Origin: JAKFDI01 sp044508835
GTDB lineage: Bacteria > Pseudomonadota > Gammaproteobacteria > Burkholderiales > Burkholderiaceae_C
DNA length: 64,000 nucleotides
Direction of reading: 5' to 3'
Assembly: GCA_044508835.1 (NCBI GenBank)
Contig: JBIQHD010000006.1
Location: 1 to 64,000, forward strand
Shown here one piece after another: positions 37,076-45,364 of the stretch. A program made the position numbers and the translations under genes. Numbering within the stretch: position 1 is the stretch's first letter; each line of letters begins with the position of its first letter. The notes beneath the pieces were generated by a model. It had not been told where the DNA came from. It searched no databases and worked only from the letters and a program-made list of their open reading frames with translations.

Positions 37076-38065
37076 TCAGAACGGGTTTTCGGTGGCGCGA
37101 AGCAGCGCCTGCTGGCCGAGCGTCAGCTGCCCCTGGGCGCTCAGGCGAAGGTCATCGGCCCAGAGCCAGCGCTGGGTGTCGCCGACGGCGGCGGACACCA
37201 CGGTGCTCGTGGTGCAGCTCGGCAGGTTCGCGCCGCGATTGGCCTCCAGGCATGCCGCCCGGTTCGCCGGCGCGACGTAGCCGTAGTAGGGCGGATTGTC
37301 GGTGACCACGCGCACGGTCTCGTCGAACTGGACCAGCCCGACCTTGGTGCCGTCGGGCAGCCCGAGGCCGAGGTGGTCGTTGAACTCCTTCGTCAGCAGT
37401 TCCAGCAGCGCGCCCCGCCCGGCGCCGGGCGCCGCCGCCTCTTCGGCCACGGCGAACGGCGAGTACTCCAGGCCCGGGAGGAAGGACAGCAGGACCTTGC
37501 CGCCCGCATCGGTGATGCGGCGGACCTGGACCGCGAGCAGCGCGCCCGCATCGCGCACCGCGGTGATGGCGGCGGCCTGGTCGCCGCCGGCCTTGACCGC
37601 GGCGTACTGCCTCAGCACGTCGTGGACGCCCGCGTAGAGGGTGACGAGGTCCCGGCCGCTCAGCGTGTCGGTGGCCAGGAAGGCGTCGATCTGCGCCTGG
37701 ACGCCCGCCACGTCGGCGTCGGGCACGGCCAGCATCAGGCTCGGCGTGGGCGTGCCGGCGGCGAGGCCCTTGGAGCATTCGGGGAAGTACAGGCGGTAGG
37801 ACGACGCCACGTACTGCGTCCAGTTGGGGCTGGTGTGGCAGTTGACGGTGTCGGAAAACACCGGGTTCACGCTGTACTTGCGCGCGTTGCCCGCTTCCGC
37901 GGAGTCGTCGAGCACGCTGCTCTCGTCGCCGAAGGCGATCACGCGCACGGGCTGGAAATCCGACACGCGGTCGCCGCCGCCGCAGGCGGCCAGCAGCAGC
38001 GCGGCCGCCACGGCGGCCAGCGACTGCTTCATCCGGCGCCGCGCGCCGTCACGGTTCAACTTCAT
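37076..38065 (-). CDS. SGNH/GDSL-like lipoprotein
   Basis: This 329-residue lipoprotein has a signal peptide with lipobox LLAAC. The mature part starts VRVIAFGDESSVLDD, a GDS-type block resembling the SGNH hydrolase nucleophile motif, continues with YAGVHDVL (the GxND position) and ends near WADDLRLSAQGQ, which could supply the Asp of a catalytic pair although the His is replaced. The degenerate last block leaves activity uncertain. ATG at 38065 with GGAG five bases upstream is chosen; ATG at 38032 is also in frame. Confidence 0.75.
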   Translation of the reverse strand: MKLNRDGARRRMKQSLAAVAAALLLAACGGGDRVSDFQPVRVIAFGDESSVLDDSAEAGNARKYSVNPVFSDTVNCHTSPNWTQYVASSYRLYFPECSKGLAAGTPTPSLMLAVPDADVAGVQAQIDAFLATDTLSGRDLVTLYAGVHDVLRQYAAVKAGGDQAAAITAVRDAGALLAVQVRRITDAGGKVLLSFLPGLEYSPFAVAEEAAAPGAGRGALLELLTKEFNDHLGLGLPDGTKVGLVQFDETVRVVTDNPPYYGYVAPANRAACLEANRGANLPSCTTSTVVSAAVGDTQRWLWADDLRLSAQGQLTLGQQALLRATENPF

Positions 38066-38109
38066 CAACGCTCCAGGAAAGGTGGATGGATCGGGGGTCG
38101 AAGGGCCGC

Positions 38110-39090
38110 TCAGGCGGCGGCCGCGCGGCGCAGCCGGTCGGCGACGCCTTCCCATTCGGGGGTGGCGGGCGGCTCTTCCACCCAGATGAGCTGCACGCCC
38201 TCGTCGTCGAACGCGCGCAGCACCGAAAAGAGCTCCTGCGCCACCTGCTGCGGCCCGCCGGGCATCACGCGATGGTGCACGCCGGCGGCCATGCGGCGCG
38301 GGGGGCGCATCGAATATACCGCCAGCTTCAAAGGCGATTCGCCCAGCATCTCGAGCGCGGCGTCGAGCATCGCCGCCGGCATCAGGCGCAGCTTGGCGCG
38401 CGGCGCGTAGTGCGCCGCCAGCGTGCCTGAGGCGCGCGGCGCGGCGTCGTCCGGCGCCTGCAGCGGCTCGCCCGCCGCCGCCTCGAGCTGCGCGCGCGTG
38501 AGCACGCCCGGGCGCAGCAGCACCGGCCGGCCGCGCGAGCAGTCGACGATGGCCGATTCGATGCCGACCTCGCACGGCCCGCCGTCGAGCACGACCATCG
38601 CATCGCCGAACTCGTCGCGCACGTGCGCGGCGCGCGTCGGGCTGATGCGGCCGAAGCGGTTGGCGCTGGGCGCGGCCACGCCCGGCACGCCGTGCGCGCG
38701 GGCGGCGTCGAGCAGCGCCCGCGCCACCGGGTGCGACGGCGCGCGCAGGCCGAGGGTGTCCTGCCCGCCGGCGGCCGCGGCGGCGATGCGGGGCAGCCGC
38801 GGCACGATCACCGTGAGCGGCCCGGGCCAGAACGCCTCGGCCAGGCGCGCCGCGACGGGCGGCCAATGGGCGGCGAACTCGCGCGCGGCGTCGGCGCCGG
38901 GCACGTGCACGATCAGCGGGTGCTCGCTCGGGCGGCCCTTGGCGGCGAAGACCTTCGCCACCGCCGCGTCGTCGTCGGCGCGGGCGCCCAGGCCATACAC
39001 CGTCTCGGTGGGAAAGGCGACCAGCTCGCCGGCCGAGAGCGCGACCGCCGCGCGCTCGATCGCCGCCGGGTCCTTCGCGTCGAGCAGCAC
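38110..39090 (-). CDS. tsaC: L-threonylcarbamoyladenylate synthase (TsaC/Sua5 type)
   Basis: This enzyme (326 residues) makes threonylcarbamoyl-AMP from threonine, bicarbonate and ATP for the t6A tRNA modification that TsaB/TsaD complete. The YrdC domain (about 10-195) has FPTETVYGLGARADDD, AKGRPSEHPLIVHV and GVAAPSANRFGRISPT. The C-terminal Sua5 domain (about 215-325) marks the longer form. The start is GTG at 39090, with GAGG upstream, 11 bases after the purK stop. It completes the right end of the purE-purK cluster. Confidence 0.94.
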   Translation of the reverse strand: MLLDAKDPAAIERAAVALSAGELVAFPTETVYGLGARADDDAAVAKVFAAKGRPSEHPLIVHVPGADAAREFAAHWPPVAARLAEAFWPGPLTVIVPRLPRIAAAAAGGQDTLGLRAPSHPVARALLDAARAHGVPGVAAPSANRFGRISPTRAAHVRDEFGDAMVVLDGGPCEVGIESAIVDCSRGRPVLLRPGVLTRAQLEAAAGEPLQAPDDAAPRASGTLAAHYAPRAKLRLMPAAMLDAALEMLGESPLKLAVYSMRPPRRMAAGVHHRVMPGGPQQVAQELFSVLRAFDDEGVQLIWVEEPPATPEWEGVADRLRRAAAA

Positions 39091-39101
39091 GGCGGCGAAC
39101 C

Positions 39102-40262
39102 TCAGAACGGCGCGATGCCGAGCACGGCCGCGGCCCGCAGCGCCGTCTCGTGCGCGGCCTTCGGCGTGGCGGCGGTGATCGTCAGGTGCCCCATCTTGCG
39201 GCCGCGCCGCGCCTCGGCCTTGCCGTACAGGTGCAGGTGCGCCCCGGGCAGCGCCAGCACGTCGCGCCACGGCGGCGACGTCTGGGCGTCGCCGGCGCGG
39301 AACCACAGGTCGCCCAGCAGGTTGAGCATCACGCAGGGCGAATGCAGGCGCGGCGCGGCGAGCGGGGCGCCGGTCATGGTGCGCACCTGCAGGTCGAACT
39401 GCGACACGTCGCAGGCGTCGATGCTGTAGTGGCCGGAGTTGTGCGGCCGCGGCGCCATCTCGTTGGCGACCACGCGGCCGCCCTGCAGCACGAAGAACTC
39501 GACGCACAGCACGCCGACGTAGCCCATCGAGGCGGCGACGTGCTCGGCCGCCTCGACGGCCTGGCGCTGCACCGTGGCCGTCAGGTCGGGCGAGGGCACC
39601 TGCGTCACGGCGAGGATGCCCTCGCGGTGCAGGTTCTGCTGCAGCGGGAAGTGCACCACCTGCCCGTCGGCGCCGCGCGCGACGATCACGCTCACCTCGT
39701 AGGCGAGCGGCAGCATCTTCTCGAGCACGCAGGGCGCCTGCTTCAGCGCGTCCCACGCGGCGGCCAGCCCGGCGCGGTCGTGCACGCGCGCCTGGCCCTT
39801 GCCGTCGTAGCCCAGGCGCGAGGTCTTGAGGATGCCCGGCAGCAGCTCGTCGGCCACGGCCTCGAGCTGCGCGGCCGACTCGATCACCGCATGCGGCGCG
39901 CAGGCCACGCCGCAGCGCGCGAAGTGCGCCTTCTCGGCGGCGCGGTCCTGGCAGATCGCCACCGCCGCGGCGCCCGGCGCCACCGGCCGCCGCGCCGCCA
40001 GCGTGCGCAGGGCGTCGGCCGGCACGTTCTCGAATTCGGTGGTGACGGCCGCGGCCACCTCCGACAGCGCGGCCAGCCCCTGCGCGTCGAGGTACGCGGC
40101 GCGCACGTGGTGGTGCGACACCAGGCCGGCGGGGCTGGCCGCGTCCGGGTCGAGCACCGCGGTGGCATAGCCCATCTGCTGCGCGGCGTGCACGAACATG
40201 CGCCCGAGCTGGCCGCCGCCCATCACGCCGAGCGTCGCGCCGGGGGCGATGAAGCCGCTCAT
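39102..40262 (-). CDS. purK: N5-carboxyaminoimidazole ribonucleotide synthase
   Basis: PurK (386 residues) is an ATP-grasp enzyme that carboxylates AIR to N5-CAIR in purine synthesis. IAPGATLGVMGGGQLGRMFVHAAQQMGY opens the protein; ILKTSRLGYDGKGQARV binds ATP and NEMAPRPHNSGHYSIDACDVSQFDLQ lies at the active site. The start ATG overlaps the purE stop as ATGA, a coupled pair. It precedes tsaC. Confidence 0.97.
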   Translation of the reverse strand: MSGFIAPGATLGVMGGGQLGRMFVHAAQQMGYATAVLDPDAASPAGLVSHHHVRAAYLDAQGLAALSEVAAAVTTEFENVPADALRTLAARRPVAPGAAAVAICQDRAAEKAHFARCGVACAPHAVIESAAQLEAVADELLPGILKTSRLGYDGKGQARVHDRAGLAAAWDALKQAPCVLEKMLPLAYEVSVIVARGADGQVVHFPLQQNLHREGILAVTQVPSPDLTATVQRQAVEAAEHVAASMGYVGVLCVEFFVLQGGRVVANEMAPRPHNSGHYSIDACDVSQFDLQVRTMTGAPLAAPRLHSPCVMLNLLGDLWFRAGDAQTSPPWRDVLALPGAHLHLYGKAEARRGRKMGHLTITAATPKAAHETALRAAAVLGIAPF

Positions 40263-40756
40263 TTCAGGTCGGCCGACATGGCCCGCGCCGCGTCCGTCTG
40301 CTTCGCGCGGAAGGCCTCGAGCCGCGTGCGCAGCGCCGGCTGCTCGCTGGCCAGCATGGCGACGGCGAACAGCGCCGCGTTGGCGGCGCCGGCCTGGCCG
40401 ATGGCGAAGGTGGCCACGGGGATGCCCTTGGGCATCTGCACGATGGAATACAGCGAATCGACGCCCTGCAGGTGGCGGCTGGCGACCGGCACGCCGAGCA
40501 CCGGGACCGTGGTCTTCGAGGCCAGCATGCCGGGCAGGTGGGCCGCGCCGCCGGCGCCGGCGATGATGGCCTTCAGCCCGCGCCCGGCGGCCTCCTCGGC
40601 GTAGCGGAACATGTCGTCGGGCATGCGGTGGGCCGAGACCACGCGCGCTTCGTGCGGGATGCCGAACTCGGCGAGAATCGCGGTCGCAGCGGAAAGGGTG
40701 TCCCAGTCGCTGCTGGAGCCCATCACCACTCCGACCACCACAGGGACGCGGCTCAT
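40259..40756 (-). CDS. purE: N5-carboxyaminoimidazole ribonucleotide mutase
   Basis: PurE (165 residues) moves the carboxyl group of N5-CAIR to form CAIR. GVVMGSSSDWDTLSAA and the SAHRMPDDMFRYAEEA segment with the catalytic His, followed by GAGGAAHLPGMLASKT, identify the class I bacterial enzyme. The start ATG at 40756 lies 32 bases below a TACAAT -10 box. PurE is the first gene of purE-purK(-tsaC). Confidence 0.97.
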   Translation of the reverse strand: MSRVPVVVGVVMGSSSDWDTLSAATAILAEFGIPHEARVVSAHRMPDDMFRYAEEAAGRGLKAIIAGAGGAAHLPGMLASKTTVPVLGVPVASRHLQGVDSLYSIVQMPKGIPVATFAIGQAGAANAALFAVAMLASEQPALRTRLEAFRAKQTDAARAMSADLK

Positions 40757-40787
40757 CGCGGTCGCTCCGGGTGCTTGGGAGCCTTGA

Positions 40788-40793
40788 ATTGTA
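40788..40793 (-). promoter_or_regulatory. purE -10 box (TACAAT)
   Basis: The minus strand carries TACAAT 32 bases upstream of the purE start. A good -35 box is not seen at the normal distance. Confidence 0.4.
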
Positions 40794-40846
40794 GGCGGCA
40801 GGCCATCATCTGCCGCCCTTCCCCCGCCCGCCCGGAACGGCACGCC

Positions 40847-41788
40847 ATGATCGACATCTCCCTGCAGAACTTCGAATCCGACCTCATCAACGCCTCGCTG
40901 CAGCAGCCGGTGCTGCTCGACATCTGGGCGCCGTGGTGCGGCCCGTGCAAGGCGCTCGGCCCGGTGCTCGAGAAGCTCGAGGTCGCCTACGCCGGCCGCT
41001 TCAAGCTCGCCAAGCTGAACTCCGACGAGCAGCCCGAGATCTCGGGCCAGCTCTCGCAGATGTTCGGCGTGCGCAGCATCCCCTTCTGCGTGATGTTCAA
41101 GGACGGCCAGCCGGTCGACGGCTTCGTCGGCGCGCTGCCCGAAGGCGAGATCCGCAAGTTCCTGGACAAGCACGTGCCGACCACCGAGGAGCTGGCCGCC
41201 GAGGAAGACGTGCAGCAGGCCGGCGAGCTGCTCGCCGAGGGCGACACCGACAGCGCGCTCGAGAAGCTGCAGGAAGCGGTGGCCATCAACCCCGCCAGCG
41301 ACGACGCGCGCAGCGACTACCTGCGCGCCCTGCTGATGCTCGGGCGCGTCGAGGAGGCGCGCCGCGCCTACGAGCCGGTGGCGAACCAGCCGATGCCCGA
41401 TGCGCGCCTCGTCGCCTGCGGCCTGTGGCTCGACGCCTGCGAGAAGGCGCCGGCGGCGCGCACGCCCGAGGCGCTGGCCGCCGCCATCGCCGCGAACAAG
41501 CGCGACTTCGAGGCGCGCCACGAGCTGGCGCAGACGCACTTCGCCGCACAGCGCTTCACCGAGGCGATGGACGAGCTGCTGGAAATCATCATGCGCGACA
41601 AGGCGTGGAACGACGAGCTCGCGCGCAAGACCTACGTCGCCATCCTCACGCTGATGGCCAAGCCCGCCGCCGCGCCCAAGGCCGAGGCGCCCAAGGGCAC
41701 GCTCGAAGTGGCCGGCAAGGTCGACACCGCGTCGGCCGACCCGGTGGTCGACGCCTACCGCCGCAAGCTGAGCATGGCGCTGTTCTGA
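40847..41788 (+). CDS. Thioredoxin-like protein with TPR domain (CnoX/YbbN-like)
   Basis: This 313-residue cytoplasmic protein has an N-terminal thioredoxin domain (about 1-107) with an intact active-site WCGPC and SIPFCVMFKDGQPVDGFVG. A C-terminal helical region (about 118-290) has TPR-like repeats such as QAGELLAEGDTDSALEKLQEAVAINP. This is the CnoX layout, a chaperone-like redox partner that hands clients to GroEL and DnaK. E. coli CnoX has an SXXC site, whereas this WCGPC should reduce disulfides. It is divergent from purE. Confidence 0.92.
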   Translation: MIDISLQNFESDLINASLQQPVLLDIWAPWCGPCKALGPVLEKLEVAYAGRFKLAKLNSDEQPEISGQLSQMFGVRSIPFCVMFKDGQPVDGFVGALPEGEIRKFLDKHVPTTEELAAEEDVQQAGELLAEGDTDSALEKLQEAVAINPASDDARSDYLRALLMLGRVEEARRAYEPVANQPMPDARLVACGLWLDACEKAPAARTPEALAAAIAANKRDFEARHELAQTHFAAQRFTEAMDELLEIIMRDKAWNDELARKTYVAILTLMAKPAAAPKAEAPKGTLEVAGKVDTASADPVVDAYRRKLSMALF

Positions 41789-41789
41789 C

Positions 41790-41875
41790 CCCCCCTGCGC
41801 GCTTCGCACGCCCCCTGGGGGGCGCCACTGGCGGGCCGGCAGAGCCGGTCCCGCGGCGGCCGCTTGATCACAAGG
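41790..41875 (-). repeat. Intergenic hairpin family member C
   Basis: On the minus strand the left stem GCGGGACCGGC pairs with GCCGGCCCGC, like the left stem of copy A with an A-T to G-C pair swap. The palindrome CCCCC-CA-GGGGG and the GCGTGC-GAA-GCGCGC stem follow. The long middle part of copy A is absent. It lies between convergent genes. Confidence 0.65.
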
Positions 41876-41905
41876 CTCGCGCGTCGCGGGACAGTCTTGT
41901 CGCGG

Positions 41906-43036
41906 CTACCGCAACCCCGGCACCTGCCGCAGCGCGTCGTCGAGCAGCTCGACGATGCGCGCCTGCTGCACGCGCAGGGCGGCGAGCTGGGCCCGCGACT
42001 CCGCCTGGTGGCGCTCGGCCTTCTCCGGCCGGCCGAGCGCCGCGAACACCTGGGCCAGCCGGCCGTGCGCGGCGGCGCGGTCTTCTTCCTCGCAGTCGTC
42101 GGTGAAGCCGTCCTCGGCGCGCTGCGCATCGGCCAGCGCGGCCTCGGCGCGGCCGAGCTGCACCTTGCACCACGCCATGTCGGCGTGCAGCACCGGCGAC
42201 ATGAAGTCGAAGCCGTCGGCGCTCGCCTGCAGCAGCGTGCCCTCGAGCCGCGCGAGCGCGTCGGCGTGGCCGCCCTGCACCAGCACGAGCTGCGCGTGGA
42301 TCAGCGCCGCCATCGAGCGCAGCGACTGCCGCCCGACGTGCGAATCGAAGTTGCGGCTCGACTCCGCCGTCAGCAGCGCCTCGCGCACCGCCGCCTCGTC
42401 CAGGTCGCCGGCCTCGGCGCCGAAGATCGACGCCAGGCGCGCCTGGTTGCCGCCGATCCACGCGCGGTTGATCATCAGCGAGCTGAGGGTGGATTCGTCG
42501 CCGTCGGCCACCGCGTGCTCGCGCGCCCGCTGGTACCACGGCGTGGCGCGGTCGGGCCGCGCGCCCCAGTGGTACGACTGCGCGGCGACGAGGCAGGCCC
42601 GGGCGCGGGCGGCGTGGTGGTCGTCGGCCGCCTCCTGCAGCGACTCGGCCACGTGCCGCGCCATCGCCGGCAGGTCGCCGTAGACGTAGTCGGTGTGCGC
42701 GTGCCAGGCCGCGCTGATGGCGATGAGCGGCCGGTCGCGCGAGGCGGCGGCGAGCGCGTAGGCGCGGCGGATGCGGTCGCGCGCCAGGGCCGACTGGTCG
42801 CGGTAGTGCTCGGCCAGCCCCTCGGCGAGCGCGAGCCAGGCCGACAGCGTGGGGTGCACCAGCCGCGCCTGGCGCTGGCGCACGTCGGCGAGGATGGCGC
42901 GCACCTCCTCGACGTGGCCCAGGCGCGCCAGCAGGCCGGCGCGCTCGGCCATCAGGCAGGCTTCCTCGACCGGGCCGCGCGCCGCGGCGATGGCGGCGTC
43001 GAGCCGCGCCAGCGCGCGCGACCGCGGCATGTTCAT
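41906..43036 (-). CDS. TPR-rich hypothetical protein
   Basis: This 376-residue protein is almost entirely alpha-helical, with tetratricopeptide-like helix pairs (for example AWLALAEGLAEHYRDQSALARDRIRRAYALAAAS and RAAAHGRLAQVFAALGRPEKAERH). It resembles the repeat part of MalT/ATP-dependent regulators but has no DNA-binding or NTPase domain. It is probably a protein-interaction scaffold of unknown partner. The start ATG overlaps the purC stop as ATGA, so it is co-translated with purC. Confidence 0.75.
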   Translation of the reverse strand: MNMPRSRALARLDAAIAAARGPVEEACLMAERAGLLARLGHVEEVRAILADVRQRQARLVHPTLSAWLALAEGLAEHYRDQSALARDRIRRAYALAAASRDRPLIAISAAWHAHTDYVYGDLPAMARHVAESLQEAADDHHAARARACLVAAQSYHWGARPDRATPWYQRAREHAVADGDESTLSSLMINRAWIGGNQARLASIFGAEAGDLDEAAVREALLTAESSRNFDSHVGRQSLRSMAALIHAQLVLVQGGHADALARLEGTLLQASADGFDFMSPVLHADMAWCKVQLGRAEAALADAQRAEDGFTDDCEEEDRAAAHGRLAQVFAALGRPEKAERHQAESRAQLAALRVQQARIVELLDDALRQVPGLR

Positions 43037-43941
43037 GACGTGATCCGGTCCAGCGCCTCGCGGTACTTCCGCGCGGTGTGCTCGATCACGTCGGCCGGCA
43101 GCGCCGGCGCCGGCGCCCGCTTGTTCCACGGCGCGCCGTTCACCTGCGCCTGCTCCAGCCAGTCGCGCACGAACTGCTTGTCGTAGCTCGGCGGGTTGCG
43201 GCCTTCGGCCAGCGCGGCGTCGTAGCCCTCCACCGGCCAGAAGCGCGAGGAATCGGGCGTGAGCACCTCGTCCATCAGCGTCAGCGTGCCGTCGGCGTCG
43301 AGGCCGAACTCGAACTTGGTGTCGGCGATGATGATGCCCTTGGCCAGGGCCATGGCCGCGGCCGTCTCGTACAGCCGGATCGACACCTCGCGCACCTTCG
43401 CCGCGAGTTCGGCGCCGACGATGCCGCACATGCGCTCGAAGCTGATGTTCTCGTCGTGGTCGCCCGCCTCGGCCTTGGTGGCCGGCGTGAAGATGGGCTG
43501 CGGCAGCTTCTGCGCGTTGCGCATGCCGCCTGGCAGCGCCACGCCGCACACCGAGCGGCTGTCCTGGTATTCCTTCCAGCCGCTGCCGGCGAGGTAGCCG
43601 CGCACCACCGCCTCGACCGGCAGGGGCTTCAGCCGCTTGACGAGCATCGAGCGGCCGCGCACCTGGTCGCGCTCCCCGGGCAGCACCACGCTCGCCGGGT
43701 CGTCGCCCGTCAGGTGGTTGGGCACGAGGTGCTGCAGCCGCGCGAACCAGAACAGCGCCATCTGCGTGAGCAGCTCGCCCTTGCCGGGAATGGGCTCGCC
43801 CATCACCACGTCGAAGGCGCTCAGGCGGTCGCTCGCGACCATCAGGATGCGGTCGTCGCCGACGGCGTAGTTGTCGCGCACCTTGCCGCGCGCGAGCAGC
43901 GGCAACGAGCGGATCGACGAATGCAGCAGCGCTTCGGCCAT
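43033..43941 (-). CDS. purC: Phosphoribosylaminoimidazole-succinocarboxamide synthase
   Basis: PurC (302 residues, SAICAR synthase) joins aspartate to CAIR, the next purine step after PurE. RGKVRDNYAVGDDRILMVASDRLSAFDVVMGEPIPGKG, VEAVVRGYLAGSGWKEY and IIIADTKFEFGLD are typical. No ribosome-binding site is visible before ATG 43941; a strong hairpin lies 13 bases upstream. The TPR gene overlaps its stop. It lies downstream of the fba terminator and upstream of purE on the chromosome. Confidence 0.97.
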   Translation of the reverse strand: MAEALLHSSIRSLPLLARGKVRDNYAVGDDRILMVASDRLSAFDVVMGEPIPGKGELLTQMALFWFARLQHLVPNHLTGDDPASVVLPGERDQVRGRSMLVKRLKPLPVEAVVRGYLAGSGWKEYQDSRSVCGVALPGGMRNAQKLPQPIFTPATKAEAGDHDENISFERMCGIVGAELAAKVREVSIRLYETAAAMALAKGIIIADTKFEFGLDADGTLTLMDEVLTPDSSRFWPVEGYDAALAEGRNPPSYDKQFVRDWLEQAQVNGAPWNKRAPAPALPADVIEHTARKYREALDRITS

Positions 43942-43953
43942 TTGATTTGTCGT

Positions 43954-43973
43954 CGCGCCGCTCGTGCGGCGCG
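43954..43973 (-). promoter_or_regulatory. Hairpin in the purC 5' leader
   Basis: CGCGCCGC and GCGGCGCG form a perfect 8-base stem with a 4-base loop, ending about 13 bases before the purC start. It may modulate translation or stability of a message without a clear ribosome-binding site. Confidence 0.4.
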
Positions 43974-43993
43974 TCCCAGCGAAAGAGCGGTGG

Positions 43994-43999
43994 ATTGTA
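43994..43999 (-). promoter_or_regulatory. purC -10 box (TACAAT)
   Basis: TACAAT on the minus strand lies 53 bases before the purC ATG and just downstream of the fba terminator. No good -35 is visible. Confidence 0.4.
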
Positions 44000-44023
44000 A
44001 AACCGGCCGACGCACGGCCCATG

Positions 44024-44046
44024 AAAAAGGCCGCCCGCAGGCGGCC
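44024..44046 (-). terminator. Rho-independent terminator of fba
   Basis: On the minus strand GGCCGCC pairs with GGCGGCC around a 4-base loop, followed by five T residues. It lies 21 bases after the fba stop and separates fba from purC. Confidence 0.9.
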
Positions 44047-44066
44047 CGCAGACGGGGGACGGCGGC

Positions 44067-45131
44067 TCAGACCACCGTCTGCGCCAGTTCGCCGCTCGCG
44101 TAGCGCTGCGCCATCTGCGACAGCGGCTGGCCCTTGATCTTCGCGGCCTGGCCTTCGCAGCCGAACTCCAGGTAGCGCTGCCTGCACACCGCCTTGGCGG
44201 CCTCGCGGGCGGGCTTGAGCCATTCGCGCGCGTCGAACTTGTCCGGGTTCTCGGCCATGAACTTGCGCACCGCGCCGGTCATCGCCAGGCGGATGTCGGT
44301 GTCGATGTTGATCTTGCGCACGCCGTGCTTGATGGCTTCCTGGATCTCCTCCACCGGCACGCCGTAGGTTTCCTTCATCTTGCCGCCGTACTGGTTGATG
44401 ATGGCGAGCAGTTCGGGCGGCACGGAGGACGAGCCGTGCATCACCAGGTGGGTGTTGGGAATGCGCTGGTGGATTTCCTTCACGCGGCTGATGGCCAGGA
44501 TGTCGCCCGTGGGCTTGCGGCTGAACTTGTAGGCGCCGTGGCTGGTGCCGATGGCGATCGCCAGCGCGTCGAGCTGCGTGGCCTTGACGAACACGGCGGC
44601 TTCCTCGGGGTCGGTCAGCATCTGGCTGTGGTCGAGCTTGCCGGCGGCGCCGATGCCGTCCTCCTCGCCCGCGTCGCCGGTTTCCAGGTTGCCGAGGCAC
44701 CCCAGCTCGCCCTCGACGGTGACGCCCACCTTGTGCGCCATCTCGACCACCCGGCGCGTCACGTCCACGTTGTAGTCGAAGCTGGACGGCGTCTTGCCGT
44801 CCTCCATGAGCGAGCCATCCATCATCACCGAGCCGAAGCCCAGGCCGATGGCGCCCTCGCAGACCTTGGGCGAGGTGCCGTGGTCCTGGTGCATGACCAG
44901 CGGGATGTGCGGGTACGCCTCGGCGGCCGCCAGGATCAGGTGCTTGATGAAGGGCTCGCCCGCGTACTTGCGGGCGCCGGCGCTGGCCTGCAGGATCACC
45001 GGGGCGCCCACTTCGTCGGCCGCCGACATCACGGCCTGCACCTGCTCGAGGTTGTTGACGTTGAAGGCCGGGATGCCGTAACCGTTCTCGGCGGCATGGT
45101 CCAGCAGCTGGCGCATGGAAACGATGGGCAT
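44067..45131 (-). CDS. fba: Class II fructose-1,6-bisphosphate aldolase
   Basis: This 354-residue zinc aldolase interconverts fructose-1,6-bisphosphate and two trioses in glycolysis/gluconeogenesis. HQDHGTSPKVCEGAIGLGFGSVMMDGS with metal-binding residues, EGELGCLGNLETGDAGEEDG, AIAIGTSHGAYKFSRKP and MHGSSSVPPELL identify the long class IIB form. The leader of about 75 bases holds direct repeats near the predicted start. It is a single-gene unit closed by a terminator, in the conserved pyk-fba-purC neighbourhood. Confidence 0.97.
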   Translation of the reverse strand: MPIVSMRQLLDHAAENGYGIPAFNVNNLEQVQAVMSAADEVGAPVILQASAGARKYAGEPFIKHLILAAAEAYPHIPLVMHQDHGTSPKVCEGAIGLGFGSVMMDGSLMEDGKTPSSFDYNVDVTRRVVEMAHKVGVTVEGELGCLGNLETGDAGEEDGIGAAGKLDHSQMLTDPEEAAVFVKATQLDALAIAIGTSHGAYKFSRKPTGDILAISRVKEIHQRIPNTHLVMHGSSSVPPELLAIINQYGGKMKETYGVPVEEIQEAIKHGVRKINIDTDIRLAMTGAVRKFMAENPDKFDAREWLKPAREAAKAVCRQRYLEFGCEGQAAKIKGQPLSQMAQRYASGELAQTVV

Positions 45132-45184
45132 GGGAAAACTTCCTGGAAGTGGACAAACAGTGTCGGCGCCGGCGGCGCGCGGGG

Positions 45185-45215
45185 CGTAACCGTCCCGTAA
45201 CCGCGGGGAATTCTA
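45185..45215 (-). promoter_or_regulatory. fba promoter -10 and direct repeats
   Basis: TAGAAT (45215 to 45210, minus strand) predicts a start near 45203. Two copies of CGTAACC (45185-45191 and 45196-45202, plus strand) lie one helical turn apart at and just past that start, a typical repressor spot. No regulator is identified. Confidence 0.4.
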
Positions 45216-45279
45216 GCGGCGGGGTCTTTCCGGCACGGCCCGCGCGGCCACTGCGCGCGCGGCGCGGGCACGGCGATTT

Positions 45280-45311
45280 GCCGGGCCAAACGCCTGCTTT
45301 TCCGGCCCGGC
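45280..45311. repeat. 8-base inverted repeat in the fba divergent spacer
   Basis: GCCGGGCC (45280-45287) and GGCCCGGC (45304-45311) flank 16 bases. It lies upstream of the HTH-ATPase gene and of the fba promoter; it may be an operator or an mRNA leader stem. Confidence 0.4.
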
Positions 45312-45364
45312 GGCGCGGACCGCGGCGCGACACTGCCCGTCCCTGCGTCCGATGGGAGCGTGCG

